Source of the DNA: Actinomycetes bacterium | GTDB lineage: Bacteria > Actinomycetota > Actinomycetes > Actinomycetales > Cellulomonadaceae | Assembly: GCA_023432565.1 (NCBI GenBank) | Contig: JAEYUL010000116.1 | Location: forward strand, 1-21,560 | Direction of reading: 5' to 3' | DNA length: 21,560 bases | Part shown: positions 1 to 7,901 of the stretch, in pieces | Layout: every line of letters starts with the position of its first letter | How positions within the stretch are numbered: position 1 is the first letter of the stretch | Notes under the pieces: generated by a model | What the model saw: the letters and a program-made list of their open reading frames with translations, nothing else | Database searches by the model: none | What the model was told of the DNA's origin: nothing | Position numbers and translations under genes: made by a program

Positions 1-76
1 AACCCGGAAGCTAAGCCCTTCAGCGCCGATGGTACTGCACTCGCCAGGGTGTGGGAGAGTAGGACGCCGCCGGACA
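1..76 (+). rRNA. rrf: 5S ribosomal RNA, 3' part
   Basis: The first bases match the conserved actinobacterial 5S rRNA core (AACCCGGAAGCTAAG, then CAGCGCCGATGGTACTGC). The conserved 3' arm follows (GTGGGAGAGTAGGACGCCGCC). The 5' part lies outside the window. The 3' end is set by comparison with remembered 5S sequences and could be off by a few bases. A strong hairpin terminator follows directly, so this is the last gene of an rRNA operon. Confidence 0.95.
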
Positions 77-82
77 CCATTC

Positions 83-120
83 AGAAGAAGCCACCCCACA
101 CGGGGTGGCTTCTTCTGTTT
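83..120 (+). terminator. Intrinsic terminator of the rRNA operon
   Basis: A perfect 15-bp stem (83-97 with 102-116) closes a 4-nt ACAC loop and is followed by a short T run (GTTT). The stem is AGAAGAAGCCACCCC and its complement. It starts 7 bases after the 5S end, as expected for an rRNA operon terminator. Confidence 0.93.
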
Positions 121-415
121 CCCGGCAGAATTGCTGAGCCGCTGTCTCGACGTGCTGAGCGCTCCCGATGATCTGGGCGGGACGTCGGGTGGGCGGCATC
201 GGCGCATGTGTGACTCGAAGCCGCGGGCCGCTCTTGATGGACCGTGGTGCTCGGGCCGAGCGCCGGCGTCCTCGCCTCGAGGTCGGATTCGGCGGTCCGT
301 GGCCCGCCCGCCGGTCGCAACGCGCGTCGAGAGTCACGTGGCGGCGTTGCGGGATCGGTGCGATTCGATGCGCGGCGGATGAGACGATGAACCCTCAGGC
401 GAGGAGAGCACACAC
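121..415. other. Intergenic region between the rRNA terminator and the TPR gene
   Basis: About 295 bases hold no tRNA, no convincing coding region and no clear repeat. The promoter of the downstream operon must lie here or the operon depends on readthrough, but I could not assign -35 and -10 hexamers with confidence. A GAGGAG ribosome binding site at 401-406, 9 nt before the ATG at 416, fixes the start of the next gene. Confidence 0.5.
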
Positions 416-2875
416 ATGAACAGCGACGGCACGGCAGGTCGAGACGACCGCTCCAGGGACGACCACCGGCGGACGGGCAGGACGACGGGCAACAGCGACG
501 GCGGACGGGACGCGAACCGTCGTGGCGGCGCACCCTCGTCCCGCTCCGGCGGAGATCGCGACGGACGAGGTCGCGGACCGTGGGAGGCGGATTCGGCGTC
601 TCGTGGTCGTGGTCCGGCAGCTGGCGGCCGTCGCGCGGACGAGCGTCGCGGTGACGGTCCGCGCCGTGGCACCGGCTGGAGCGAGGGTGCGGGCGCTGGG
701 GAGCGCTCGCAACGACAGGCGGGACGGCCCGGTGCCGGCGGTCAGGGTGCAAGCCGCCAGGGCGCACGTCTCGGTCGCACGTGGGATGGCTCCGGTGCGC
801 CCTCGCGCGCGGGAGCGGGTGCGCGCCCCGAGGGTGGCTGGCGCGGGGCGGGAGACGACGCTCGTGGTGGGGACGCGCGGCGGGGGGTGGCCGACAGTCG
901 TGGGCGGCGGCCCTCGACCGGCTACGGGCCCGAGCGTGGTGAGTCCTCCCAGCGTGGTCAGTCCTCCGAGCGTGGTCAGTCTTTCCAGCGTGGTCAGTCC
1001 TACCAGCGTGGCCAGTCGTCCGAGGGCGGCCAGTCGTCCCAGCGGGGTCAGTGGTCCGCCCGCGGTCAGGTTCCCGAGGCTCGGGGCGAGCGCATGTACG
1101 GCGCTCGTCGTGCAGAGCCGGGCGACAGCCGCGGCGCGCGGACAGGCGGCTTCGGTAGCGGCAGGGTCGGCGACGGCGCCGGACCGAGGCCCCGACGTTC
1201 GCCCGGGGGCGACGGACGATCGGTCCCGCGCAGCGATCAGCAGCGCGCTTCTCGTGCTGGCTGGGAGGCCGGTCCCGACGACCGCCGCAGCCGCCCGTAC
1301 GGGGGTGCAGATTCCTCGTCCGGCCGACGGGGCGGGTCTCGTCCCGACCGGGGACGCGATGCGGACATGCGCGGGGGCGAGCACGTCGGCTCGTCCGAGA
1401 GCCGTGCGCCGTGGCGGACCGACCGAGGCGAGCCAGGAGGGGGACGTGCCGGGCGCGGCCGCCCTTCTCGTCCTACCGCTGAGCGACAGGACAGCCAGCA
1501 GGGGGATCGAGAGCGCGGAGGCCGCCCGTGGTCGGACGCTCGTGGGTCGAGCGGCGCCAGCAGGTTCTCCGGCGAGGGCTCCGCGTCCGGCGCCCGGTCG
1601 CGCGCCCCTCGGCATGACGACGAGACCGGGACGCGTCCGGGCGGTGCGCCGCGCGGTGCGGGAGCTCGCCAGGAGTGGGGGGACCGAGGTCGTGCCGCGG
1701 ACGGCCCTCGTCGCGCGGGGGACGGCCCGGGGCGTGCCCGCGGCGGGCTGAGCCGCGACGCGTTCGCGCGCCCCTCGTGGTCGCGCGGTTCGGGGACGGC
1801 ACCCAGCGGTCCTCGTGGAAGCACCCGGCGACCGGACGAGCGCGAAGGCGGTGAACGTCGCGCAACCCGCCCGCCGCAGGACCAGCGCGTCTCGGGCCCT
1901 GAGATTCCTGACGACGTGGTGTTCGGCGACCTGGACCGTGCCGCGCGAGCGCCGTTGCGGACGCTGTCGAAGGAGAATGCGAACCAGGTCGGACGGCACC
2001 TGGTGATGGTCGGACGCCTCATCGATGTCGACCCGGAGCTCGCCTACGAGCACGCCCAGGCCGCGGTGCGCAGCGGCGGCCGCGTGGACGTCGTGCGCGA
2101 GGCCGCGGGCCTGGCGGCCTACCGGACCGGCCGCTACGCCGAGGCGTTGCGGGAGCTGCGGACGGTCCGCCGCCTGAACGGCTCGTCGGAGCACCTGGCG
2201 ATCATGGCCGACTGCGAACGCGGGCTCGGCCGTCCCGAGCGCGCGATCGCGCTCGCGCAGACCCCGGAGGCGGAGACGCTGGCCCCCGAGGGGCGCGTCG
2301 AGCTCGCGATCGTCGTGAGCGGCGCGCGGCTCGATCTCCAGGAGCCCGAGGCCGCCGTCGCGGCGCTCGGGACCGCGCAGGTGCGGGCGGCGACGGGCGC
2401 GCTGGCGGTGCGTGTCGCGGTCGCGCGGGCCGCCGCCCTCGAGGCCGCAGGGCGCGCCGACGAGGCTTCGCAGGAGCTCGCGCGCTTCACGAGCGCGCAG
2501 CTCGCCGAGGCGGCCGGCGAGGACGGGGCCGACGCGGACGACGAGGTCGTGGTCTTCGACCTCGCAGATGAGGACGAGATGCCCGTCGACGAGGATGCGC
2601 GTGCGGTGCCGACGGCGTCGCACCCCGCCGGCGACGCCGTCGAGGACGCCGCCGGCGGCGACGAGGATGCCGGCGCGCCGACGCCGGGCGCGGCTCGGGA
2701 GGGTGGCGTTCCCCCGAGCCCTGCTGAGCACGACGGCGCCGCGCAGAGGTCCGCCGAGACCGCAGCGTCCCACGCCGCCGTGTCCCAGACCGCGGCGTCC
2801 GAGACCGCAGCGTCGGAGACGGAGCGGCCCGCCAGCGACGAGGGCGGGCACGACAGCGAGGAGACGAGCGAGTGA
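416..2875 (+). CDS. RG-rich disordered protein with C-terminal TPR-like domain (Rv1691-type)
   Basis: This 819-residue protein has three zones. Residues 1 to about 490 are low-complexity and rich in Arg, Gly, Ser and Asp, with many RG/RGG pairs and a hexapeptide tandem repeat at 174-221. Residues about 495-700 form an Ala/Leu-rich helical region resembling tetratricopeptide repeats (for example AAYRTGRYAEALRELRTVRR). Residues about 702-819 are acidic and Ala/Ser/Thr-rich. Only the middle zone resembles the roughly 250-residue mycobacterial Rv1691, which sits at the same place in this gene order. The ATG has a good GAGGAG site upstream. The stop overlaps the next start as GTGA. Function is unknown. 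RG-rich tails often bind RNA or drive condensation, but that is inference here. Long open frames on the other strand and in other frames reflect codon-position GC bias. Confidence 0.85.
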   Translation: MNSDGTAGRDDRSRDDHRRTGRTTGNSDGGRDANRRGGAPSSRSGGDRDGRGRGPWEADSASRGRGPAAGGRRADERRGDGPRRGTGWSEGAGAGERSQRQAGRPGAGGQGASRQGARLGRTWDGSGAPSRAGAGARPEGGWRGAGDDARGGDARRGVADSRGRRPSTGYGPERGESSQRGQSSERGQSFQRGQSYQRGQSSEGGQSSQRGQWSARGQVPEARGERMYGARRAEPGDSRGARTGGFGSGRVGDGAGPRPRRSPGGDGRSVPRSDQQRASRAGWEAGPDDRRSRPYGGADSSSGRRGGSRPDRGRDADMRGGEHVGSSESRAPWRTDRGEPGGGRAGRGRPSRPTAERQDSQQGDRERGGRPWSDARGSSGASRFSGEGSASGARSRAPRHDDETGTRPGGAPRGAGARQEWGDRGRAADGPRRAGDGPGRARGGLSRDAFARPSWSRGSGTAPSGPRGSTRRPDEREGGERRATRPPQDQRVSGPEIPDDVVFGDLDRAARAPLRTLSKENANQVGRHLVMVGRLIDVDPELAYEHAQAAVRSGGRVDVVREAAGLAAYRTGRYAEALRELRTVRRLNGSSEHLAIMADCERGLGRPERAIALAQTPEAETLAPEGRVELAIVVSGARLDLQEPEAAVAALGTAQVRAATGALAVRVAVARAAALEAAGRADEASQELARFTSAQLAEAAGEDGADADDEVVVFDLADEDEMPVDEDARAVPTASHPAGDAVEDAAGGDEDAGAPTPGAAREGGVPPSPAEHDGAAQRSAETAASHAAVSQTAASETAASETERPASDEGGHDSEETSE
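935..1078 (+). repeat. Eight 18-bp in-frame tandem repeats
   Basis: The DNA repeats an 18-bp unit of the form cgtggtcagtcctccgag about eight times. It encodes RGESSQ, RGQSSE, RGQSFQ, RGQSYQ, RGQSSE, GGQSSQ, RGQWSA and RGQVPE (residues 174-221 of the TPR protein). Divergence grows toward the 3' units. Copy number probably varies between strains by slippage without breaking the frame. Confidence 0.85.
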
Positions 2876-3906
2876 AGGCCGGACTGGTCGGGACGCCGGT
2901 GGCGCCCGCCGAGCTGTACGACCTCGCCCTCGTCGACCTCGACGGCGTGGCGTACCGGGGTCACGAGCCCGTCGAGCACGCGGCGGACGGCCTGGCTGCG
3001 GCGCGTGAGCGCGGGATGCGGCTGGTGTTCGTGACGAACAACGCGTCGCGTGAGCCGGGATCGGTCGCGGACCAGCTCACCGGGCTGGGGATCCCGACGG
3101 TGGCCGCCGAGGTCATGACCGCGGCGCAGGCCGCCGCGCAGCTGCTGCGGACACGCCTGCCGCGTGGCTCCAAGGTGCTCGTGGTCGGCGGCGCAGGTCT
3201 GCGCACCGCGGTGCGCGAGGCCGGCTACGTCATCGTCGACTCCGCCGATGAGGAACCGGCCGCCGTCGCGCAAGGTTTCGCGCCCGAGGTCGGGTGGGCG
3301 CAGCTCGCCGAGGCGGCGTACGCGATCGCGCGGGGAGCCTGGCACGTCGCGTCGAACCTGGACCTGAGCCTGCCGACCGCGCGCGGTCTCGCACCCGGGA
3401 ACGGCTCGCTCGTCGGCGCCGTCCGGGCCGCGACGGGCGTGACGCCGGACAGCGCGGGCAAGCCGTCGCCGACCATGTACCAGATGGCGGTCGAGCGGGC
3501 GGGGGCGCGCGAGGCGCTCGTCGTCGGCGACCGGCTGGACACGGACCTCGCCGGTGCTCGGTCGGGCGGGTTCGTCGGGCTGCACGTCCTGACGGGCGTC
3601 AGCTCGGCGCGCGACGACGTGCTCGCGAACCCCGGTGAGCGTCCCCACCTGATCGGCGCCGATCTGCGCGCACTGTGCGAGCCCCACCCGGAACCCGTGC
3701 CCGGGCCGGACGGCTGGTGGACGTGCCGCGAAGCCGCGGCGCGCGTCGTGGACGGGGCCCTGGAGCTCGCGCGGGGCGGCGACGGCTCGGTGGGGTTCCA
3801 GGTCGACGAGGTGCGGGCGGCCTGCGCGGCCGCCTGGGCAGCGGTCGACGGTGGCCAGGAGCTCGACGTGAGCACCGTCCCGGAGCTCGCGAACGACCTC
3901 GCCTGA
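2872..3906 (+). CDS. HAD-IIA family hydrolase (NagD-like; Rv1692-type glycerol-3-phosphatase)
   Basis: This 344-residue HAD-superfamily phosphatase is expected to be cytosolic and Mg-dependent. Motif I is VDLDGVAYRG with nucleophile D22 and acid/base D24. Motif II is FVTNNAS (T55, N56, N57). The motif III lysine is K197 in GKPSPTMY. Motif IV is VVGDRLDTDLAGA (219-229). The TNNAS and GDRLDTD forms are typical of subclass IIA. The mycobacterial homologue Rv1692, in the same position, is described as a D-glycerol-3-phosphate phosphatase that recycles glycerophospholipid headgroups; the substrate here is inferred from that. The C-terminal ~100 residues extend beyond the HAD core, as in the actinobacterial family. 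The GTG start overlaps the previous stop (GTGA) and has GAGGAG about 8 nt upstream. Confidence 0.9.
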   Translation: MKAGLVGTPVAPAELYDLALVDLDGVAYRGHEPVEHAADGLAAARERGMRLVFVTNNASREPGSVADQLTGLGIPTVAAEVMTAAQAAAQLLRTRLPRGSKVLVVGGAGLRTAVREAGYVIVDSADEEPAAVAQGFAPEVGWAQLAEAAYAIARGAWHVASNLDLSLPTARGLAPGNGSLVGAVRAATGVTPDSAGKPSPTMYQMAVERAGAREALVVGDRLDTDLAGARSGGFVGLHVLTGVSSARDDVLANPGERPHLIGADLRALCEPHPEPVPGPDGWWTCREAAARVVDGALELARGGDGSVGFQVDEVRAACAAAWAAVDGGQELDVSTVPELANDLA

Positions 3907-3982
3907 GCCCTGCATCACGGATGTGGAGCGCCGTACGACTGCCGGCTGTGGGTCGTGGCGCCGGCTCGTCGGGCCGTGCGGG

Positions 3983-3988
3983 TAGCGT
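3983..3988 (+). promoter_or_regulatory. Possible -10 element upstream of the small-protein/tlyA operon
   Basis: TAGCGT fits the actinobacterial TAnnnT -10 pattern and lies in the 192-nt gap after the HAD gene, the first gap of any size in this operon. No good -35 is visible. If used, it would give a leader of roughly 100 nt before the GTG at 4099. This is weak evidence. Confidence 0.25.
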
Positions 3989-4098
3989 GGGGCGCGCCTG
4001 CGAGCGCGACGGCCTGCCCGTCCGGCCGAGGCGCCGTCAGGCACTGTGAGCGGACCGGCTGCGCCGGGACGCCGAGCGTGGAAGAGGAGGGCGTCGTC

Positions 4099-4470
4099 GT
4101 GGACGACACGCAGCGTGCAGGCATCCCGTCGCCGGCCGACATCTCGGCTCGCACGCGCGCGACCGCTCAGGACGCGCAGGTCGCGCACGACGCGGCGGGC
4201 GCCGTGGCGGAGGGGCATCCCGTGGCCGAGGGGCAGCCCGTGCCCGAGGAGCGCGCCGGCGGGCGGCCCGCCGGTCCGCAGCCGGCAGCGGGGGAGCGAG
4301 CGGCCGACGAGGCCGGTGCGCCGGAGGCTGCCTTGACCGGCGATGCCGCGGTCGACGAGGCGCTCCGCGCGCTCGACGGGCTCGCTGCCCTGCCCTTGCC
4401 CGGTCATGTCGCGGCGTTCGACGCCGTGCACGGCGCACTGCAGGACCGGCTCGCCGAGGCGCAGGGCTGA
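4099..4470 (+). CDS. Small conserved actinobacterial protein upstream of tlyA (Rv1693-type position)
   Basis: The GTG at 4099 is preceded by GAGGAGG (4084-4090) at a spacing of 8 nt, which makes it the likely start; the frame is open upstream to 3955, but codons there lack such a site. The product has 123 residues. Residues 1-80 are Ala/Pro/Glu/Gly-rich and probably disordered, with an EGHPVAEGQPVPE near-repeat. Residues about 83-120 (VDEALRALDGLAALPLPGHV and onward to DRLAEAQ) look like two amphipathic helices and are probably the conserved part. M. tuberculosis also has a small protein of unknown function (Rv1693) between the HAD gene and tlyA. Function is unknown. The next gene starts 4 nt after the stop. 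Confidence 0.75.
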   Translation: MDDTQRAGIPSPADISARTRATAQDAQVAHDAAGAVAEGHPVAEGQPVPEERAGGRPAGPQPAAGERAADEAGAPEAALTGDAAVDEALRALDGLAALPLPGHVAAFDAVHGALQDRLAEAQG

Positions 4471-4474
4471 CCGC

Positions 4475-5296
4475 GTGACGACGCGACTCGACACCGAGCT
4501 CGTGCGGCGCGGGCTGGCACGTTCCCGCCGGCACGCGGGCGAGCTGATCGCCGCCGGCCGCGTGCTGGTCGAGGGGCGGCCGGCCCGCCGCAACGCCACG
4601 CACGTGACTGCCGAGCTGGGCGTGAGCGTCGCGCCGGCCGACGAGCCGGACTACGCGTCGCGCGCGGGTCACAAGCTCGCCGGCGCGCTCGACGCGCTGC
4701 CGCAGATCGACCCGGTGGGCCGGACGTGCCTGGACGCCGGAGCCAGCACGGGCGGATTCACGGACGTCCTGCTGCGGCGTGGAGCCTCGCGCGTGTGCGC
4801 GGTCGACGTCGGCCACGACCAGCTCGTCGACCGGCTGCGGGACGACCCGCGCGTCGAGCTCCGCGAAGGGGTCAACGTGCGCACGCTCGTCGCGGGGGAC
4901 GTCGAGCCCACCCCGAGCCTCGTCGTCGCGGACCTGTCCTTCATCTCCCTCGCGCTCGCGCTTCCGGCGCTCGTGGCGGTGGCCGCCGACGACGCGGACC
5001 TGCTCGTCATGGTCAAGCCGCAGTTCGAGGTCGGCCGTGAGCGGCTCGGCTCGGGCGGCGTCGTGCGCGACCCCGACCTGCGGGTCGAGGCGGTCGTCGG
5101 CGTCGCACGCGAGGCCGCCGAGCTGGGCCTCGCCGTCCTCGGGGTGGTCCCGAGCCCACTGCCGGGGCCGAGCGGCAACGTCGAGTACTTCCTGTGGCTG
5201 GCGGCCCGACCGTCCGGCCCGCAGGGCGGGGGGACCGTGCCCGTCGAGCGGATCGCGCGTGTCGTGCGCGGCCAGGAACCCGGAGGTGCCTTGTGA
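4475..5296 (+). CDS. tlyA: TlyA: 16S/23S rRNA 2'-O-ribose methyltransferase
   Basis: TlyA proteins use S-adenosylmethionine to methylate cytidine ribose in 23S rRNA and, in some groups, 16S rRNA; in mycobacteria this is needed for capreomycin sensitivity. The 273-residue product has an N-terminal S4 RNA-binding domain (about 5-55, VRRGLARSRRHAGELIAAGR) and an FtsJ-like Rossmann methyltransferase domain. The SAM motif is CLDAGASTGGFTD (85-97). VVADLSFISL (150-159) and VKPQFEVG (180-187) are family signatures, and GPSGNVEYF lies near the C terminus. Length agrees with the mycobacterial protein (268). The GTG at 4475 gives the expected N terminus (TRLDTELVRRG). The interdomain linker reads PDYA where, from memory, the mycobacterial protein has RAWV. 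The stop overlaps the nadK start (GTGA). Confidence 0.95.
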   Translation: MTTRLDTELVRRGLARSRRHAGELIAAGRVLVEGRPARRNATHVTAELGVSVAPADEPDYASRAGHKLAGALDALPQIDPVGRTCLDAGASTGGFTDVLLRRGASRVCAVDVGHDQLVDRLRDDPRVELREGVNVRTLVAGDVEPTPSLVVADLSFISLALALPALVAVAADDADLLVMVKPQFEVGRERLGSGGVVRDPDLRVEAVVGVAREAAELGLAVLGVVPSPLPGPSGNVEYFLWLAARPSGPQGGGTVPVERIARVVRGQEPGGAL

Positions 5297-6168
5297 CGCG
5301 CCGTGCCCTGATCGTCACCCATCGAGGGCGGCGAGCCGCGGTCACCGCCACGCGGGAAGCCGTGCGCGTCCTGGAGTCCGCAGGCATCGAGGCCGTCCTC
5401 GCAGCGGAGGACGCCGTCGCCGACGAGCTCCCCGAGTTCGAGCTCGCGGTCGTGCTCGGCGGCGACGGCACGATCCTGCGCGCGGCCGAGCTCACGCGGG
5501 GCACGGGGGTCCCTCTGCTGGGTGTCAACCTCGGGCACGTCGGGTTCCTCGCCGAGAGCGAGCGGGACGACGTGGGTGAGGCGGTGCGCCGGCTCACCGC
5601 GGGCGACTTCCAGGTCGAGGAGCGTGCGACCCTCGACGTGCGCGTCCTGCTCGCCGACGGCGACGAGCGCGTCGACTGGGCGCTGAACGAAGCCGCGCTC
5701 GAGAAGGGCGACCGCGCGCGCATCCTCGAGCTCGCGGTCGAGGTCGACGCGCGGCCGCTGTCCAGCTTCGGCTGCGACGGGGTGGTGGCCGCGACGGCGA
5801 CGGGCTCGACCGCACACGCGTTCTCGGCCGGCGGCCCCGTCGTGTGGCCGGACGTCGACGGGATGATCATCGTGCCCGTCGCGGCGCACGCGCTGTTCGC
5901 GCGCCCGCTCGTGGTCGGGCCGGCGAGCAGGCTCGCGCTCGAGGTGCTCGACCGGTCGCCCGCACCCGGCAGGCTCACGTGCGACGGCCGCCGCACGCGG
6001 GAGATCCCGCAGGGGGCGCGCGTCGAGATCATGCGCAGCGACCAGCCGGTCCGTCTGGCGCGGCTGTCGCCGGCGCCGTTCACCACGCGCCTCGTGCAGA
6101 AGTTCGGGCTGCACGTCGAGGGGTGGCGTGGCCGGGGTGAGCCGGACGACGAGGCAGGGCCGCGATGA
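5293..6168 (+). CDS. nadK: NAD kinase
   Basis: The enzyme phosphorylates NAD+ to NADP+ using ATP or polyphosphate, and is the only route to NADP. The 291-residue protein carries the kinase signature VVLGGDGTILRAAE with GGDGT at 56-60, the NEAAL motif (N132, E133) for NAD binding, and FGCDGVVAATATGSTAHAFS (159-178) for substrate binding. The last ~25 residues are hydrophilic, as in other actinobacterial forms. The GTG at 5293 has CGGAGG 6 nt upstream and overlaps the tlyA stop. Its own stop overlaps the recN start (ATGA at 6165-6168). The tlyA-nadK-recN order is widely conserved in Gram-positive bacteria. Confidence 0.97.
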   Translation: MTRRALIVTHRGRRAAVTATREAVRVLESAGIEAVLAAEDAVADELPEFELAVVLGGDGTILRAAELTRGTGVPLLGVNLGHVGFLAESERDDVGEAVRRLTAGDFQVEERATLDVRVLLADGDERVDWALNEAALEKGDRARILELAVEVDARPLSSFGCDGVVAATATGSTAHAFSAGGPVVWPDVDGMIIVPVAAHALFARPLVVGPASRLALEVLDRSPAPGRLTCDGRRTREIPQGARVEIMRSDQPVRLARLSPAPFTTRLVQKFGLHVEGWRGRGEPDDEAGPR

Positions 6169-7895
6169 TCGAGGAGATCCGGATCCGCGACCTCGGGGTG
6201 ATCGGCAGCGCGGAGGTCGTGCTCGGGCCGGGCCTCACCGTGCTGACCGGTGAGACCGGGGCCGGGAAGACGATGGTGCTCACGGCGCTGTCGCTGCTGC
6301 TGGGTGGCAAGGCGGACCCCGCGACGGTGCGCACGGGCGCGCCCGGGGCATCGGTCGAGGGTCGGGTGGCGCTCGATGCGGACCACCCCGCGCTGGCTCG
6401 CGCTGTCGAGGCCGGCGGCCAGGTCGACGACGACGGGAGCCTGCTGCTGGTGCGGACGGTCGGCGCCGCGGGGGAGGCCGGGACGGGGCGCTCGCGGGCG
6501 TTCGTCGGCGGACGTTCGGTGCCGCAGGCCGTCCTCGCCGAGCTCGCCGAGTCATTGGTCACGGTGCACGGCCAGGCCGACCAGGCGCGGCTGCGCTCGC
6601 CCGCGCACCAGCGCGCCGCGCTCGACGAGTTCGCGGGGCAGGAGCATGCCGCGACGCTCGCCGCCTACCGCGAGGCGTGGAGCGAGCGGGCGCGCGTGCG
6701 CCACGAGCTGGCCGAGCTGGTCGAGCGCGCGCAAGACCGCTCGCGCGAGGCCGAGCTGTTGCGGCTGGGGCTGGCCGAGGTCGAGCGCGTCGACCCGCAA
6801 CCGGGCGAGGACCTCGAGCTCGCGACCGAGGAGCAGCGGCTCGCGCACGCCGAGGAGCTGCGCGTCGCAGCCGCCACGGCGCACGCGGCGCTGGCGGGCG
6901 ACGACAGCGGGGCGGATGCGGTGAGCGCGGCGGACCTCGTCGAGCACGCGCGGCGCGCGCTCGAGCACGTCGCGTCGCACGACCCGGCGCTCGCCGACCT
7001 CGCGACCCGCGTGGGTGAGGCCGGCTTCCTGCTGGCCGACGCCGCGGCCGAGCTCTCGTCCTATGCCGGCGACCTCGCGGCGGACCCTCGGCGGCTCGAG
7101 GTCGTCAACCAGCGTCGTGCCGAGCTCGCAACCCTGACCCGCGCGTACGGCAACGACGTCGCGCAGGTGCTGGAGTGGGCGCGCACGGCGGGTCTGCGCC
7201 TGCTCGAGCTCGAGGGTGGTGACCAGCGCATCGAGCAGCTGCGCGCGCGAGGTCATGCGCTCGACGAGCGGATCGCCGAGCTCGCGCAGACGCTGCGCAC
7301 CAACCGCCTCGCCGCGGGGGAGCGGCTCGCGGCGGCCGTCTCGGCCGAGCTCGCGGGACTGGCCATGGCGGGCGCACGGATCGAGGTCGAGGTGAGCCCG
7401 GCGTCCGAGCCCGGTCCCTACGGCGCCGACGAGGTGTCCATGCTCCTGGTGCCGCACGCGGGAGCGCCCGCGCGCCCGCTGGGCAAGGGGGCGTCGGGCG
7501 GTGAGCTCTCGCGCGTCATGCTCGCGCTCGAGGTCGCTCTTGCCGAGGGCGCCGGCGGCGACCGCCCGGCCACCTTCGTGTTCGACGAGGTCGACGCGGG
7601 TGTGGGAGGCAAGGCGGCCGTCGAGGTCGGTCGCCGGCTGGCCACGCTCGCGCGCGAGGCCCAGGTGCTCGTCGTCACCCACCTCGCCCAGGTCGCGGCT
7701 TTCGCGGATCATCACCTCGTCGTCACCAAGTCCTCACATGACGGCGTGGACGTCGTGACCGCGTCCGACGTGACGTCGGTCACGGACGAGGCCAGGGTGC
7801 GCGAGCTGGCCCGCATGCTCAGCGGTCAGGACGACTCGGACGCGGCACGCGCGCACGCAGCCGAGCTCCTGGAGCTGTCGGACGTGGGACGATGA
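6165..7895 (+). CDS. recN: DNA repair protein RecN
   Basis: RecN is an SMC-like ATPase that acts early in double-strand break repair, helping to bring DNA ends together. The 576-residue protein has the Walker A motif GETGAGKT at 29-36, a central Ala/Glu/Arg-rich region (about 150-400) suited to coiled coil, the ABC signature GKGASGGELSR at 440-450, and the Walker B region FVFDEVDAGVGGKAA with D474 and E475. The order of motifs and the length are those of the family. The ATG overlaps the nadK stop. No SOS (LexA) box is visible just upstream, since the start lies inside the nadK end. Expression is therefore probably with the operon. Confidence 0.97.
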   Translation: MIEEIRIRDLGVIGSAEVVLGPGLTVLTGETGAGKTMVLTALSLLLGGKADPATVRTGAPGASVEGRVALDADHPALARAVEAGGQVDDDGSLLLVRTVGAAGEAGTGRSRAFVGGRSVPQAVLAELAESLVTVHGQADQARLRSPAHQRAALDEFAGQEHAATLAAYREAWSERARVRHELAELVERAQDRSREAELLRLGLAEVERVDPQPGEDLELATEEQRLAHAEELRVAAATAHAALAGDDSGADAVSAADLVEHARRALEHVASHDPALADLATRVGEAGFLLADAAAELSSYAGDLAADPRRLEVVNQRRAELATLTRAYGNDVAQVLEWARTAGLRLLELEGGDQRIEQLRARGHALDERIAELAQTLRTNRLAAGERLAAAVSAELAGLAMAGARIEVEVSPASEPGPYGADEVSMLLVPHAGAPARPLGKGASGGELSRVMLALEVALAEGAGGDRPATFVFDEVDAGVGGKAAVEVGRRLATLAREAQVLVVTHLAQVAAFADHHLVVTKSSHDGVDVVTASDVTSVTDEARVRELARMLSGQDDSDAARAHAAELLELSDVGR

Positions 7896-7901
7896 CCGAC
7901 G

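Noticed and set aside
121..415. tRNA or other RNA gene after the 5S
   Set aside because: I found no cloverleaf-compatible arms, no T-loop GTTCGA motif and no other conserved RNA pattern.
935..1078. CRISPR-like repeat array
   Set aside because: The 18-bp units are contiguous without spacers and remain in frame within a coding region.
522..1751. 409-codon plus-strand frame inside the RG-rich gene
   Set aside because: It is a second frame of the same low-complexity DNA, with no conserved features and no operon logic.
395..2851. Minus-strand open frame of 818 codons opposite the RG-rich gene
   Set aside because: It has no domain-like pattern, is rich in Arg/Gly/Ala/Thr, and is explained by GC bias and the repetitive codons of the plus-strand gene. 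The plus strand has a ribosome binding site and a recognisable TPR-like region.
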